The notes under the pieces are model-generated. The model saw only the letters and a program-made list of their open reading frames with translations, made no database searches and was not told where the DNA came from. A program made the translations under genes and the position numbers. 64,000 bases of DNA from Halorussus limi (GTDB lineage: Archaea; Halobacteriota; Halobacteria; Halobacteriales; Haladaptataceae). The number at the start of each line of letters is the position of its first letter. Position 1 is the stretch's first letter. Positions 43,774 to 52,568 of this stretch are shown piece after piece. Location of the stretch: NCBI RefSeq assembly GCF_023238205.1, contig NZ_CP096659.1, positions 1,550,001 through 1,614,000 of the forward strand. Reading direction: 5' to 3'.

Positions 43774-43806
43774 ATGACCGACGGGACCAAACGCGGTGAT
43801 ACCTGA
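43774..43806 (+). other. 10-codon leader ORF overlapping the ATPase start
   Basis: ATG ACC GAC GGG ACC AAA CGC GGT GAT ACC TGA reads MTDGTKRGDT. Its TGA overlaps the ATPase ATG by one base (TGATG). The ATG lies about 14 nt after the iron operator, at leaderless distance from the TATA-like sequence. It could couple translation of the ATPase or be the remnant tail of a lost upstream permease gene. Confidence 0.4.
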
Positions 43807-44681
43807 TGTCCGCGGACACTGATTCGGAGGAGGACGCGGCCGACGAGCGGACGGAGGGGCAGGTGTTCGACGGTGGGGCGTCGCCCGGCGAGTCGGACCC
43901 GGCGAGCGTCCTCCACGCCGAAGGACTCGCGCTCGGCTACCCCGGAACCGACGAACCGGTCGTCGAGTGCGACCGCATCGACGTGCCCGAAGGCGAAATT
44001 ACGGCGCTCGTCGGCCCGAACGGGTCGGGTAAGAGTACGCTGTTGAAGGTGCTCTCGAACCACCTCGAACCGGAGCGGGGGTCGGTGGTCCTCGACGGTC
44101 GGGAGATTCACCAGTACGGCGACAAGGAACTGGCCCGCGAACTCGGCCTGCTCTCGCAGGAGAACGACGCGCCGGGGAGCATCACGGTCGAGGACCTCGT
44201 CTACCACGGCCGGTACCCCCACCGCGGATTCTTCGACTCCGTGAGCGACGAGGACCGCGAGGCGGTCGAGCGCGCCATCGAACTCGCGGGCGTCGGGGAC
44301 CTCCGCGACGAGACGGTCGGCAACCTCAGCGGCGGCCAGAAGCAACTCGCGTGGATAGCGATGGTCCTCGCCCAAGACACCGACGTCCTCCTGCTGGACG
44401 AACCGACGACTTTCCTCGACCTCCACCACCAACTCCGCGTGATGGAGGTCGTCCGGACGCTCAACGAGGAGGAGGACGTCACGGTCGCGGTCGTCCTCCA
44501 CGACATCGCGCAGGCCGCGCGCTTCGCCGACTACCTCGTCGCGCTTCAGGACGGCGAACCGTACGACTGGGGACCGCCCCGCGAAGTCGTCACCGAGCAA
44601 CTGCTGGCCGACGTGTTCGAGGTCGACGCCGCGGTCACGTACACGCCCGACCCCGAAATCGTCCCTAAGCGGTCGCTGTAG
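43806..44681 (+). CDS. FecE/BtuD-type ABC ATPase (iron-siderophore or cobalamin uptake)
   Basis: A 291-residue ATPase: Walker A GPNGSGKST (70-78), LSGGQKQ signature (174-180), Walker B LLLDEPT (195-201), D-loop FLDL and switch His in VLHD. SQENDAPGSITVEDLVYHGRYPHRG is the FecE/FhuC-specific stretch. The first 35 residues are an acidic extension not seen in bacterial FecE. A DtxR-like operator upstream supports iron uptake. No permease or binding protein is next to it, so its partners are encoded elsewhere or were lost. Confidence 0.85.
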   Translation: MSADTDSEEDAADERTEGQVFDGGASPGESDPASVLHAEGLALGYPGTDEPVVECDRIDVPEGEITALVGPNGSGKSTLLKVLSNHLEPERGSVVLDGREIHQYGDKELARELGLLSQENDAPGSITVEDLVYHGRYPHRGFFDSVSDEDREAVERAIELAGVGDLRDETVGNLSGGQKQLAWIAMVLAQDTDVLLLDEPTTFLDLHHQLRVMEVVRTLNEEEDVTVAVVLHDIAQAARFADYLVALQDGEPYDWGPPREVVTEQLLADVFEVDAAVTYTPDPEIVPKRSL

Positions 44682-44682
44682 G

Positions 44683-44828
44683 TCCGTCTCTCTCCGCTTC
44701 GTCCCGCTGTCCCCGTCTCGTTCGGTCTTCCATCTCGTCTCCGCTTCGTCGCATCTCGTTCATTCCCTCTCGTCTCTTCCTTCGCCCCGCACGTTTCTCC
44801 CCTTCTCGTCCCGTGCGTTCTCCCGAAC
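44683..44828. other. pyrimidine-rich intergenic tract
   Basis: About 145 nt after the ATPase stop are overwhelmingly C and T on the plus strand, with TCCGCTTCGTC and TCTCGTTC each occurring twice. It would give a U/C-rich RNA end, plausibly a transcription-termination zone for the ATPase gene. Confidence 0.45.
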
Positions 44829-44924
44829 TAACCGGTGAGCGCCCCGAACGGGACGCTCGGTTCGGCGTCTCGCCGATTTCCGGAGGCGATACTTCTTACT
44901 CGTCCGCCTGAGACAGTCTAACAG

Positions 44925-45998
44925 ATGACCGCGACAGTTCGACTCCGCCGCGCGCTCGACAAGTGCGAGACCGAGCGGGCACCCGACCCCCGCACGACGG
45001 TCTTCGACGTGACTCCCGAGGAAACCGCCGGTGCGGTCCTGCTCTCGGGAACCGTCCTGACCGCCGACCTCCGAGCGCGAGCGGTCGAGGCCGTCGAGTC
45101 GGTCGCCGACGCTCCGGTCGCGGCGACCGACGTGACCGTCCTCGCCGACGAGGCCCGCCAGCGAACCGCCACCGCGCCGGTCGCGCCGGTCCGCGGGGAA
45201 CCGAACGAGGACGCCGAGCAGGTGACGCAGGTCCTCTACGGCGCGGCCGTCGAGGCGTTCGACGCCGACGGCGAGTGGCGGCGGGTGCGAACCCCGGACG
45301 GCTACGTCGCGTGGGTCGAAGACGACGCGCTCGGCCCGGCCGTCGAGGCGTTCGACGCCGACGCGGTGGTGTCGGTCGGGGCCGTTCGCGGCGAGGGCGT
45401 CGGGGACCGCGCCGGCGGCCCCGAACCGGTGTACGCGGGCACCGAGTGCGAACTCCTCGGCGACGGCGCGACCGGAGGTTCGGACGCTCACGACCCCGGG
45501 TCCGGGAAGTCGGATTCCTCGTCTGCGGATTCCGACGCGCGAGTCCGGGTCCGGTTCCCGACCGGCGCGGAGCGAACCCTGCCCGCCGACGCGGTGGCCC
45601 GGACTCCGGACGAACCCACCCGCGAGGGCGTGGTCGCGGCGGCGCGGCGCTATCTCGGAACCGAGTACGTCTGGGGCGGGACGACCGTCGAGGGCATCGA
45701 CTGCTCGGGACTGACGCGGATGGCCTACCACCAGAACGGCGTCTCGCTCCCCCGAGACGCCGACCTCCAGCGTCGGATGGGCGAGGCGGTCGCCCGCGAG
45801 ACGGTCGCGCCCAACGAACTCGCGCCGGCCGACCTGCTCTTTTTCCCCGGCCACGTCGCGCTGAGTCTCGGCGGGGCTGAGTTCGTCCACGCTTACGGCG
45901 ACGCCGACGAAGTCGTCGTGGACAGTCTCGACCCGGACGCCGAGAACTACAACGCGGCGCTCGACGAGGACTTCGAGTTAGCGACGCGACTGCTCTGA
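44925..45998 (+). CDS. NlpC/P60 cysteine peptidase, YkfC-like (gamma-D-Glu-L-diamino-acid type)
   Basis: A 357-residue peptidase. An N-terminal beta region (about 25-80), one clear bacterial-type SH3 domain (82-135; VAPVRGEPNEDAEQVTQVLYG, DGYVAWVEDDAL), a second SH3-like region (140-226) and a C-terminal NlpC/P60 domain. The catalytic triad Cys260 (GIDCSGL), His310 (FFPGHVAL) and His322 (EFVHAYG) is in place. This SH3-SH3-NlpC order is that of Bacillus YkfC and dipeptidyl-peptidase VI, which cut L-Ala-gamma-D-Glu-diaminopimelate peptides. No signal peptide, so it acts in the cytoplasm. It heads the run dgcN, epimerase, regulator, S9 peptidase. Confidence 0.8.
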   Translation: MTATVRLRRALDKCETERAPDPRTTVFDVTPEETAGAVLLSGTVLTADLRARAVEAVESVADAPVAATDVTVLADEARQRTATAPVAPVRGEPNEDAEQVTQVLYGAAVEAFDADGEWRRVRTPDGYVAWVEDDALGPAVEAFDADAVVSVGAVRGEGVGDRAGGPEPVYAGTECELLGDGATGGSDAHDPGSGKSDSSSADSDARVRVRFPTGAERTLPADAVARTPDEPTREGVVAAARRYLGTEYVWGGTTVEGIDCSGLTRMAYHQNGVSLPRDADLQRRMGEAVARETVAPNELAPADLLFFPGHVALSLGGAEFVHAYGDADEVVVDSLDPDAENYNAALDEDFELATRLL

Positions 45999-46073
45999 AA
46001 ACTGTCAGAGGGGAGCGGCGACCCATACATGCGTGGGGGTCCAATTTTACCGTTCCGTACGTCACAGCAACGC

Positions 46074-47117
46074 ATGGATTTACGGAGTGCGTTCGACCCG
46101 CCGGTTCCCACCATCGTCCTCGCGGAGGGCGAGTTCGGCCGACCGGGCGGCAAGACCGCGAACGGCGTCGTCAGCCACAGCGAACTGTTCGAGGCCCGGG
46201 CGGTCGTGGACTCGACCCACGCGGGCCGCGACGTGGACGAGGTTCTCGACCACCCCGGACGCTCGGACGTGCCCGTCGTCGCGTCGGTCGAGGAGGCCCT
46301 GACGGTCGCACCCGAGGCCGAGGCGCTGGTCGTCGGCGTCGCGCCCGCGGGCGGCGAACTCCCGGAGGAGTGGAAGGCCGACATCCGGGACGCCATCCGG
46401 GCGGGGTGCGACGTGGTGTCGGGCCTCCACGTCTTCCTCGGCGAGCAAGACGAGTGGCGGGGACTGGCCGACGAGGCGGGCGTCCGGTTGTTCGACGTGC
46501 GGAAACCGCCCGCCGAAGACGAGTTGCGGGTCGGCGACGGCCGGGTGGACGACCTCGACGCGACGGTGGTCCTCACGCTCGGCACCGATTGCGCGGTCGG
46601 CAAGCGCACGACTACCTTCGAACTCTATCGGGCGGCCCGAGAGGCGGGACTCGACGCGGGGTGGGTCGCGACGGGCCAGACCGGCATCATGGTCGGCGCT
46701 CACCGCGGCGTCGTCGTCGACCGCGTACCCGCCGACTTCACCGCTGGCGCGGTCGAGGACTCCGTCTGCGGAGTCGCCGAGGACCACGACATCGTCTTCG
46801 TCGAGGGGCAGGCCGCGCTCTCCCACCGCGCGTACTCGGGCGTCACGCTCTCGCTCCTCCACGGCGCGTGGCCCGACGCGGTGGTGCTGGCTCACGACCC
46901 GGACCGCGAGCGCCGGACCCACTTCGAGCGGTTCTCGGTCGGCCTCCCCGAGGCCGAAATCGACCTGATAGAGTCGCTCTCGGACGCGGAGGTCGCGGCG
47001 GTCTCGACGTGGGGCGACCCGGCCGACGACGACTTCGGCCGACCCGCGGCGAACGTCTATCACGAGGGCGGCCCGGCGCGACTCTTGGACGCGGTCCGGG
47101 AGGCGACCGACTCGTGA
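46074..47117 (+). CDS. dgcN: DUF1611 P-loop protein, DgcN (D-glutamate N-acetyltransferase type)
   Basis: A 347-residue DUF1611 protein. The N-terminal domain (LAEGEFGRPGGKTANGVVSHSELFEARAVVDSTHAG) leads to a C-terminal P-loop fold with GTDCAVGKRTT (170-180) and VFVEGQAALSHRAYSG. DUF1611 members paired with a dipeptide-epimerase-like enzyme were described as DgcN, which N-acetylates D-glutamate as the first step of D-Glu breakdown in marine bacteria and haloarchaea. Its stop overlaps the GTG of the epimerase gene (GTGA), so both are coexpressed. ATG at 46074 by homology. Confidence 0.75.
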   Translation: MDLRSAFDPPVPTIVLAEGEFGRPGGKTANGVVSHSELFEARAVVDSTHAGRDVDEVLDHPGRSDVPVVASVEEALTVAPEAEALVVGVAPAGGELPEEWKADIRDAIRAGCDVVSGLHVFLGEQDEWRGLADEAGVRLFDVRKPPAEDELRVGDGRVDDLDATVVLTLGTDCAVGKRTTTFELYRAAREAGLDAGWVATGQTGIMVGAHRGVVVDRVPADFTAGAVEDSVCGVAEDHDIVFVEGQAALSHRAYSGVTLSLLHGAWPDAVVLAHDPDRERRTHFERFSVGLPEAEIDLIESLSDAEVAAVSTWGDPADDDFGRPAANVYHEGGPARLLDAVREATDS

Positions 47118-48193
47118 CCGGGGAGGCGTCCGAAATCCCGGTCGCCGAACTCCGTGTCGAACCGCTGACGCTCGCGCTGGAAGCGCCCTTCGAAATCGCG
47201 CTCGGCACGCGCCGCGAGGCCCGGAACGTGCTGGTGGAAGTCGAGACCGAGGACGGCGTCGTCGGTTACGGCGAGGGGTCGCCGCTCCCGCCCGTGACCG
47301 GCGAGACGCAGGACGCCGCGGTCGCGGTCGCGCGCGAGGCCGCGGACCTGCTCGTAGGCCGGGACCTCGCGGAGTATCGGGCCGTCTGCGCCGACCTCCG
47401 GGCGGCGTTCCCGGGCGCGAACTCGGCGCTGTTCGCGCTCGAAACCGCGGTGCTGGACGCCTACGCGAGGAGTCGCGGACTGGCGCTCTCGGAACTGTTC
47501 GGCGGGCCGCCCGAGACCGTCGAGACCGACCTCACGATTCCCATCGTCGGGAGCGACGAGGCCCGCGAGCGCGCCGCGAGCGCCGCGGGAGCGGGCTTCT
47601 CGCACCTCAAAATCAAGGCGGGCGACGGGGTGTCGGCCGCGGTCGAGCGCGTCGCCGCCGCCCGTGAGGGCGCTCCCGAGGCGGCGCTCAAGGTGGACGC
47701 GAATCAGGGCTGGTCGTCGAAGGAGACGCTCCGATTCCTCCGGAGACTGCGGGAGCGCGGGGTGGAACTCGCGCTGCTGGAACAGCCGGTACACCGCGAC
47801 GACCTCGCGGGACTGGCCCGGGTCCGGGACCGCGCGAGGGCGCCGGTCGCGGCCGACGAGGCGGTGTTCTCGCCCGAGGACGCGCTGGCGGTCGTCCGGG
47901 CCGACGCCGCCGACGTGATAAACGTGAAGTTGGGCAAGTCGGGACCGGTCGCGGCGGGCGAAATCGCGGCCGTCGCGGACGCCGCGAACCTCGACCTCAT
48001 GGTCGGGTGCATGCTCGAGAGCGCGCTCGGCATCCGCGCGAGCGCCCACGTCGTCGCCGGTCTCGGGTCGTTCGACTACGTGGACCTCGACGGCAACCGA
48101 CTGCTCGCCGAGGACGTGGCGGCGTCCGAGGCGGGTCCCGATATCGAAATCGCCGGACCGGGCCACGGCGTCGTCCCCGAGCGAGACAGGTGA
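47114..48193 (+). CDS. dgcA: enolase-superfamily dipeptide epimerase (L-Ala-D/L-Glu or N-acetyl-D-Glu racemase)
   Basis: A 359-residue enolase-superfamily enzyme of the muconate-lactonising/epimerase branch. The two-base system is intact: K-x-K with Lys166 and Lys168 (HLKIKAG), metal ligands Asp195 (VDANQGW), Glu223 (LLEQPV) and Asp248 (ADEAV), and Lys272 (VKLGKSGPV). The substrate-specificity strand GCMLES (299-303) is the mark of L-Ala-D/L-Glu epimerases (YkfB/YcjG). Coupled to DgcN it may instead be DgcA, the N-acetyl-D-Glu racemase. Either way it inverts a D-Glu centre. GTG start at 47114 overlaps the dgcN stop. Confidence 0.85.
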   Translation: MTGEASEIPVAELRVEPLTLALEAPFEIALGTRREARNVLVEVETEDGVVGYGEGSPLPPVTGETQDAAVAVAREAADLLVGRDLAEYRAVCADLRAAFPGANSALFALETAVLDAYARSRGLALSELFGGPPETVETDLTIPIVGSDEARERAASAAGAGFSHLKIKAGDGVSAAVERVAAAREGAPEAALKVDANQGWSSKETLRFLRRLRERGVELALLEQPVHRDDLAGLARVRDRARAPVAADEAVFSPEDALAVVRADAADVINVKLGKSGPVAAGEIAAVADAANLDLMVGCMLESALGIRASAHVVAGLGSFDYVDLDGNRLLAEDVAASEAGPDIEIAGPGHGVVPERDR

Positions 48194-48247
48194 ATTCCCC
48201 GACACGAACGCAACACTAATTACGATTGTACTGTGTCATCATAACCC

Positions 48248-48982
48248 GTGAGTGTGACACGCATTCCCGACGCCGACGGCGGCGTCTCCTACAAGCAGGT
48301 CGAACTCGACCTCTGGCACCCCAACTGCTGGACGCTGGAGGTGACCGACGACTTCCCGAACACCCACCTCATCGAGAAGTCGCTCTACCCCGCCGACGAC
48401 CAAATCAAGGGCGACTTCCTCCTCGTCTCCGAGGGCGAGACCGACATCGAAACGTTCGTCGAGGCCATCGACGACCACCCGGTCGTCGACGAGGTGGCGG
48501 TCCTCAAGCAGTCGGGCGAGCGCGCCCGGGTCGTGGTCAACTACGACCGGGCCAACAGCATCGTCCCCGACATCGTGAACTCCGAGTTCATGCCGGTGGA
48601 ACCGGTCCACATCACCGGCGGCACCGAACACTGGACCGTTCTGGTCCGGGCCGACCGACTCGGCGACGTGGTCGAAGCGATGCAGGCCGAGTACGACGTG
48701 GACGTGAACTCGATTCGGGAGGCCGACCCGAGGGAGAGCGTCGAGTTCGCCGACTTCGTGGACCAAGTCGAGGACCGCCTCTCGGAGCGCCAGACCGAGA
48801 GTCTGCTCAGCGCCCGGCGCATCGGCTACTACAACTGGCCCCGCGACGTGTCGGCCGACGCCGTGGCCGACTGTCTCGACGTGAGCAAGCCGACCGTCCT
48901 CGAACACCTCCGGAAGGGCGAACAGAAGGTGCTGAACCTCTGTATCGACGAACTCGAACGCCGGAAGGGCCGCAAGCGATGA
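48248..48982 (+). CDS. bacterioopsin-activator-type HTH (HTH_10) transcriptional regulator
   Basis: A 244-residue regulator with an N-terminal ligand- or signal-binding region (VSYKQVELDLWHPNCWTLEVTDD) and a C-terminal HTH_10 domain (about 175-235; LSERQTESLLSARRIGYYNWPRDVSADAVADCLDVSKPTVLEHLRKGEQKVL). This family is specific to Halobacteria. Its stop overlaps the start of the S9 peptidase gene (ATGA), placing it inside the peptide-salvage operon. It is the best candidate for its specific regulator. GTG start at 48248. Confidence 0.85.
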   Translation: MSVTRIPDADGGVSYKQVELDLWHPNCWTLEVTDDFPNTHLIEKSLYPADDQIKGDFLLVSEGETDIETFVEAIDDHPVVDEVAVLKQSGERARVVVNYDRANSIVPDIVNSEFMPVEPVHITGGTEHWTVLVRADRLGDVVEAMQAEYDVDVNSIREADPRESVEFADFVDQVEDRLSERQTESLLSARRIGYYNWPRDVSADAVADCLDVSKPTVLEHLRKGEQKVLNLCIDELERRKGRKR

Positions 48983-50976
48983 CGGAGGGGTCGAGGCTCT
49001 CGGTCGCCGACGTTCTCGACGTGAACTACCCGAGCGCGCCCGAGTGGTCGGCCGACGGCGACTTCCTCGCGACGCTGGTCTACGAGGACGACGGAAACGC
49101 CCTCCGAATCGCCGACGCCGACGCGCCGCGCGAGGCGTGGCGCGTCTCGCCCGGCGAGGGCCACGTCGCGGGGTTCGAGTGGGCGCCCGAGGCCCGACCG
49201 ACCGAGTTCGTCGCGACCACCGACGCGGGCGAGACGTTCCGCGGCGACGCCGCCGACCGGTCGCTCAGCCTCGTCGCCCGGTCGCCAGAGGGCGAGTCTC
49301 ACCACGAGTGGTCGCCCGACGGCGACCGGGTGGCGTTCTACCGCGACGGACGCCTCTGGGTCCGGGACGCTGATTCGGCGGTAGAGCGACGCCTCGACGT
49401 GCCCGGACGCGACGCGTTCCTCCCGAGCGAGCGTCCGATAGTGTGGGACGGAGCGGGCGACCGCCTCGCGTTCTCGTTCACCGACCGCGAGTCGCGACAG
49501 GTCGGGGTCGCGGCGGTCGAATCGGGTGACCTCCGGTGGCGGACCGACGCGCCCGCGTCGAGCGCGAACCCGGCGTGGCTCGCGGACGGCCGGGTCGTCT
49601 TCGAGCGCATCGCGGACGAGCGGACCGTCCGGTCGGTGGTGGCCGCCGACCCCGAGTCGGGCGACCGGTCCGAGTTGGTCCGCGAGGAGGACGAGCGCGG
49701 CACCGTCTCGTCGGGCGCGCCGACCGTCTCGCCCGACGGCGCTCGACTCGCGATGGCGCTCCCGCTCGACGGGTGGGAACACGTCCACGTCGTGGACTGC
49801 GCGACCGGCGAGCGCCGCCAGTTGACCGCCGGCGCGTTCGAGGACAAGGGACTCGCCGGGTCGTCGCCTCAGTGGGTGGACGACGAGACGCTGGCGTTCG
49901 CGTCGAACCGCCGGGACCTCGGCGAGCGCCAGATTTTCGCGGTCGATACCGGGACCGAGGCGGTCCGTCCGCTGGTCGAGTCTCAGGGTACGAACGTCTA
50001 CCCCCGGCCCTCGCCCGCGGGCGACCGAGTCGCGTACGTCCACGCCGACGCCGGCGTCTCGCCCGAAGTTCGGGTGCGGTCGCTCGGCGACGAGGCGAGC
50101 GACCCGGTGCGAGTCACCCGTTCCGCCGTCGAGGACTGGCCGACGGACCCGCTCGCGCCCGAGGCGGTCAGTTTCGAGAGCGCCGACGGGCGGGAGATTC
50201 GGGGCTACCTGTTCGACCCGCGCGAGACCGACGCGGTGGCCGACGACGCGACGGACCTGCCGGGCGTGGTCTGGGTCCACGGCGGGCCGATGCGCCAGAT
50301 GCGCGACGGGTGGCACCCCTCGCGGTCGTACGGACTGGCCTACGCGTTCCACCAGTACCTCGCCCGGCGAGGGTACGTCGGCCTGCTGGTCAACTACCGG
50401 GGCGGCATCGGGTACGGCCGGGAGTTCCGCCAGTCGCTGACCGAGGGCTACGGCCGCGACGAGATGGCCGACGTGGTCGCGGGCGGGGAGTTCCTCCGGG
50501 ACAGGCCCTCCGCGTCGGACGCCGTCGGCGTCTGGGGCCTCTCGTACGGCGGGTACGCCGCGCTCCAGATTCTCGGCACACACCCGACGGCGTTCGACGT
50601 GGGCGTCAACCTCGCTGGACTGGCCGACCTCGAACTCTACGAGGAGTGGGCCATCGAGACGAAGTTTCCCGCCGTCGAGTCCTCGCAGGCGCTCACGTTC
50701 GGCGGGAACCCGTGGGAGGCCGACGACGAGTGGGCCGCCGCGAGTCCGAAGACCCACTTCGGGAACTACGAGGCACCGCTCTACAACTTCCACGGCACGG
50801 GCGACTCCTACGTCAACTTCGAGCAGTTGGACGTGGTTATCGAGGGGATGCTCGAACACGGCAACGAGTACGAGGCCGAGTACTACCCCGGCGAGAACCA
50901 CGTCTTCGCCGAGCGTGCGACGTGGGAGCGCACCTTCGACAAAATCGAGTCGGCCTTCGACGAGCATCTGAAGTGA
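48979..50976 (+). CDS. S9-family (prolyl oligopeptidase/acylaminoacyl) serine peptidase
   Basis: A 665-residue two-domain peptidase. The N-terminal seven-bladed beta-propeller (about 10-400, with repeats such as WSPDGDRVAF and VSPDGARLAMAL) gates access for short peptides. The alpha/beta-hydrolase domain has Ser522 (GLSYGGYAA), Asp609 (FHGTGDSYV) and His641 (GENHVF). An oxyanion motif WVHGGP precedes it. No signal peptide, so it cleaves short peptides in the cytoplasm. Overlap with the HTH gene and position next to dacB and dpp suggest work on imported peptides. Confidence 0.9.
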   Translation: MTEGSRLSVADVLDVNYPSAPEWSADGDFLATLVYEDDGNALRIADADAPREAWRVSPGEGHVAGFEWAPEARPTEFVATTDAGETFRGDAADRSLSLVARSPEGESHHEWSPDGDRVAFYRDGRLWVRDADSAVERRLDVPGRDAFLPSERPIVWDGAGDRLAFSFTDRESRQVGVAAVESGDLRWRTDAPASSANPAWLADGRVVFERIADERTVRSVVAADPESGDRSELVREEDERGTVSSGAPTVSPDGARLAMALPLDGWEHVHVVDCATGERRQLTAGAFEDKGLAGSSPQWVDDETLAFASNRRDLGERQIFAVDTGTEAVRPLVESQGTNVYPRPSPAGDRVAYVHADAGVSPEVRVRSLGDEASDPVRVTRSAVEDWPTDPLAPEAVSFESADGREIRGYLFDPRETDAVADDATDLPGVVWVHGGPMRQMRDGWHPSRSYGLAYAFHQYLARRGYVGLLVNYRGGIGYGREFRQSLTEGYGRDEMADVVAGGEFLRDRPSASDAVGVWGLSYGGYAALQILGTHPTAFDVGVNLAGLADLELYEEWAIETKFPAVESSQALTFGGNPWEADDEWAAASPKTHFGNYEAPLYNFHGTGDSYVNFEQLDVVIEGMLEHGNEYEAEYYPGENHVFAERATWERTFDKIESAFDEHLK

Positions 50977-51212
50977 CCGGTCGTCGGAGACTACAAATAT
51001 ACGGGCGTTTCTAAGACACCTTCACCATTGTCAAAGAAATACGTAGCGCCTTTTTCGTAACGCGACGGCCGACTCACCCCGCGAACGCTCGACAGAGAAC
51101 CCGCCGTGAGTGGATGAAGGGGCCGCCCGCTCGCGGGCCTTCGGAGGCGTCCTTCACTGCGTCTTCCGTGATAGCCTCCAGAAAAACCCACTCGAACGCT
51201 ACGAATCTCGAC

Positions 51213-52568
51213 TCACTTCAGAAGTCCACGGACGAACTCGTCCTGCCGTCGCCGCGCCTCGTCCGCTTCGACCGTCAGGCCGCCGTAGACGGCCGAGAAG
51301 AACACGTCCGACTCTTCCTCCCGACGAACCACGCCCGAGAGCGCGCTCGTCCCCGTCACGGTCCCGGTCTTGGCGCGCAGGCCGTCCACGCCGTCCAAGC
51401 GCGACGAGAGGGTTCCCTCGCCCGGCGCGGGGAGCGAGTCGAAGAAGGCGTCGGCCCACGGCGCGTCGTCGGCCCGCGCCAGAAGGCCGACCATCCCCCG
51501 CGCGGTGACGAGGTTGTAGCGCGACAGCCCAGACCCGTCGCGGAGTCGGCAGGCGACCGCGCCGCAGTCTCCGAGGAAGTCGGTCGCGAGCGACTCCCAC
51601 CGCTCCCACGACCCCTCGCCGTCGCGTTCGGCGGCGACGGTTCGGGCGAGTTGCTCGGCGACGAAGTTGTCCGAGGGGACGTTCATCGCCCGGAGCAGGT
51701 CGGCGACCGGCGCGGACTCGACCGCGCGGGAGAACGCCTCGCGCGCCGGAGTTTCGCCCGACTCCGCGGCGCGAACCTCGCCCTCGACTGTCACGCCCGC
51801 CGCTTCGAGCGCGTCCCGAAAGACGAGTCCGCAGTGTCGCTCGGGCCGGACGACCGGCGCGCGCTCGGTCCGGTCGGCCCCGGCGGGGAGCGACCCCTCG
51901 ACGCGAACCGCGCCGGTGTCGGGGTCGGTGAAGACCTCGAACGCGGCGTCGTCGCCCTCGGCCGCGCCGAGGTCGGTCTCGACAGCGATTTCCGGCGAGT
52001 CGGGCGCGACCGAGACCCGGAACTCGCCGGACTCGTCGGGGTCGGAGGCCCGGACCTCGACGGTGTTGCCCGAGAGCGCGAGCGCCGAACTCGGCGCGCC
52101 GTAGGCGTGCCGCCGGTCGCCGACCGTCCACCCCGGTGCGTAGCGCCCGCCCGCGAACCGACTCCCGTCGAGCAGGAGGTCACCGGCGACCGCACTCGCT
52201 TCCTCGGCGACCGCTTCGGCGAGGTCGGTCAGGTCCTCGCGAGTGAGGTCGGGCGCGCCCGACCCGCGGAGGACGAGGTCGCCGTCGAGTCGGTCGTCGC
52301 GGACGCTTCCCCGGCCCGCGACGCGCGTCTCGAAGGTGTACGCCGGTCCCAACTCGTCGAGCGCCAGCGCCGCGGTGACGAGTTTGGTGTTCGACGCCGG
52401 GGTGAGCGCCCGGTCGGGGTCTGCGCTCGCGAGGACTTCGCCGCGGATGTCTCCGCTCGCGGGGTCGTCGCCGTCCGCAGTGACGACCTCGCCACCGTCT
52501 CGCGCCGCGGCCAGCACCCCGACGCTCGCGCCGTCGATTCCGGCGAGCGGCGCGGTCGGGTCGCTCAC
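51213..52568 (-). CDS. dacB: DacB/PBP4-type D-Ala-D-Ala carboxypeptidase (S13), cytoplasmic
   Basis: A 451-residue penicillin-binding-fold peptidase. SxxK at Ser59-Lys62 (TPASNTK), SxN at 299-301 (VPSDNFVAE) and KTG at 400-402 (LRAKTGTVTGTSAL), with the extra inserted domain of PBP4/DacB between the first two. It has no signal peptide, unlike bacterial DacB. A murein-free archaeon has no own substrate, so it probably removes terminal D-Ala from imported muropeptides. Start: GTG at 52568, whose GTGA overlaps the dppF stop; GTG at 52571 is possible. Last gene of the minus-strand dpp operon. Confidence 0.85.
   Translation of the reverse strand: MSDPTAPLAGIDGASVGVLAAARDGGEVVTADGDDPASGDIRGEVLASADPDRALTPASNTKLVTAALALDELGPAYTFETRVAGRGSVRDDRLDGDLVLRGSGAPDLTREDLTDLAEAVAEEASAVAGDLLLDGSRFAGGRYAPGWTVGDRRHAYGAPSSALALSGNTVEVRASDPDESGEFRVSVAPDSPEIAVETDLGAAEGDDAAFEVFTDPDTGAVRVEGSLPAGADRTERAPVVRPERHCGLVFRDALEAAGVTVEGEVRAAESGETPAREAFSRAVESAPVADLLRAMNVPSDNFVAEQLARTVAAERDGEGSWERWESLATDFLGDCGAVACRLRDGSGLSRYNLVTARGMVGLLARADDAPWADAFFDSLPAPGEGTLSSRLDGVDGLRAKTGTVTGTSALSGVVRREEESDVFFSAVYGGLTVEADEARRRQDEFVRGLLK

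Larger units (their letters stand above)
43434..43805. other. 372-nt gap spanning the islet's right end and the iron-type promoter
   Basis: No gene of normal size. From left to right it holds: the MNT operator and TATA box (43437-43471), gene-free AT-rich DNA, the right inverted repeat (43623-43643), the right att copy (43646-43659), the DtxR-like operator (43745-43760) and a 10-codon leader ORF (43774-43806). Confidence 0.6.

Noticed and set aside
43660-43805. Integrase or excisionase fragment beside the right att copy
   Set aside because: No frame of useful length or tyrosine-recombinase R-H-R-Y motif is present on either strand here.
51000-51212. Small gene between the S9 peptidase and dacB
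   Set aside because: Frames in the gap run into dacB antisense and show no start with a conserved-looking protein; it is more likely a convergent terminator region.
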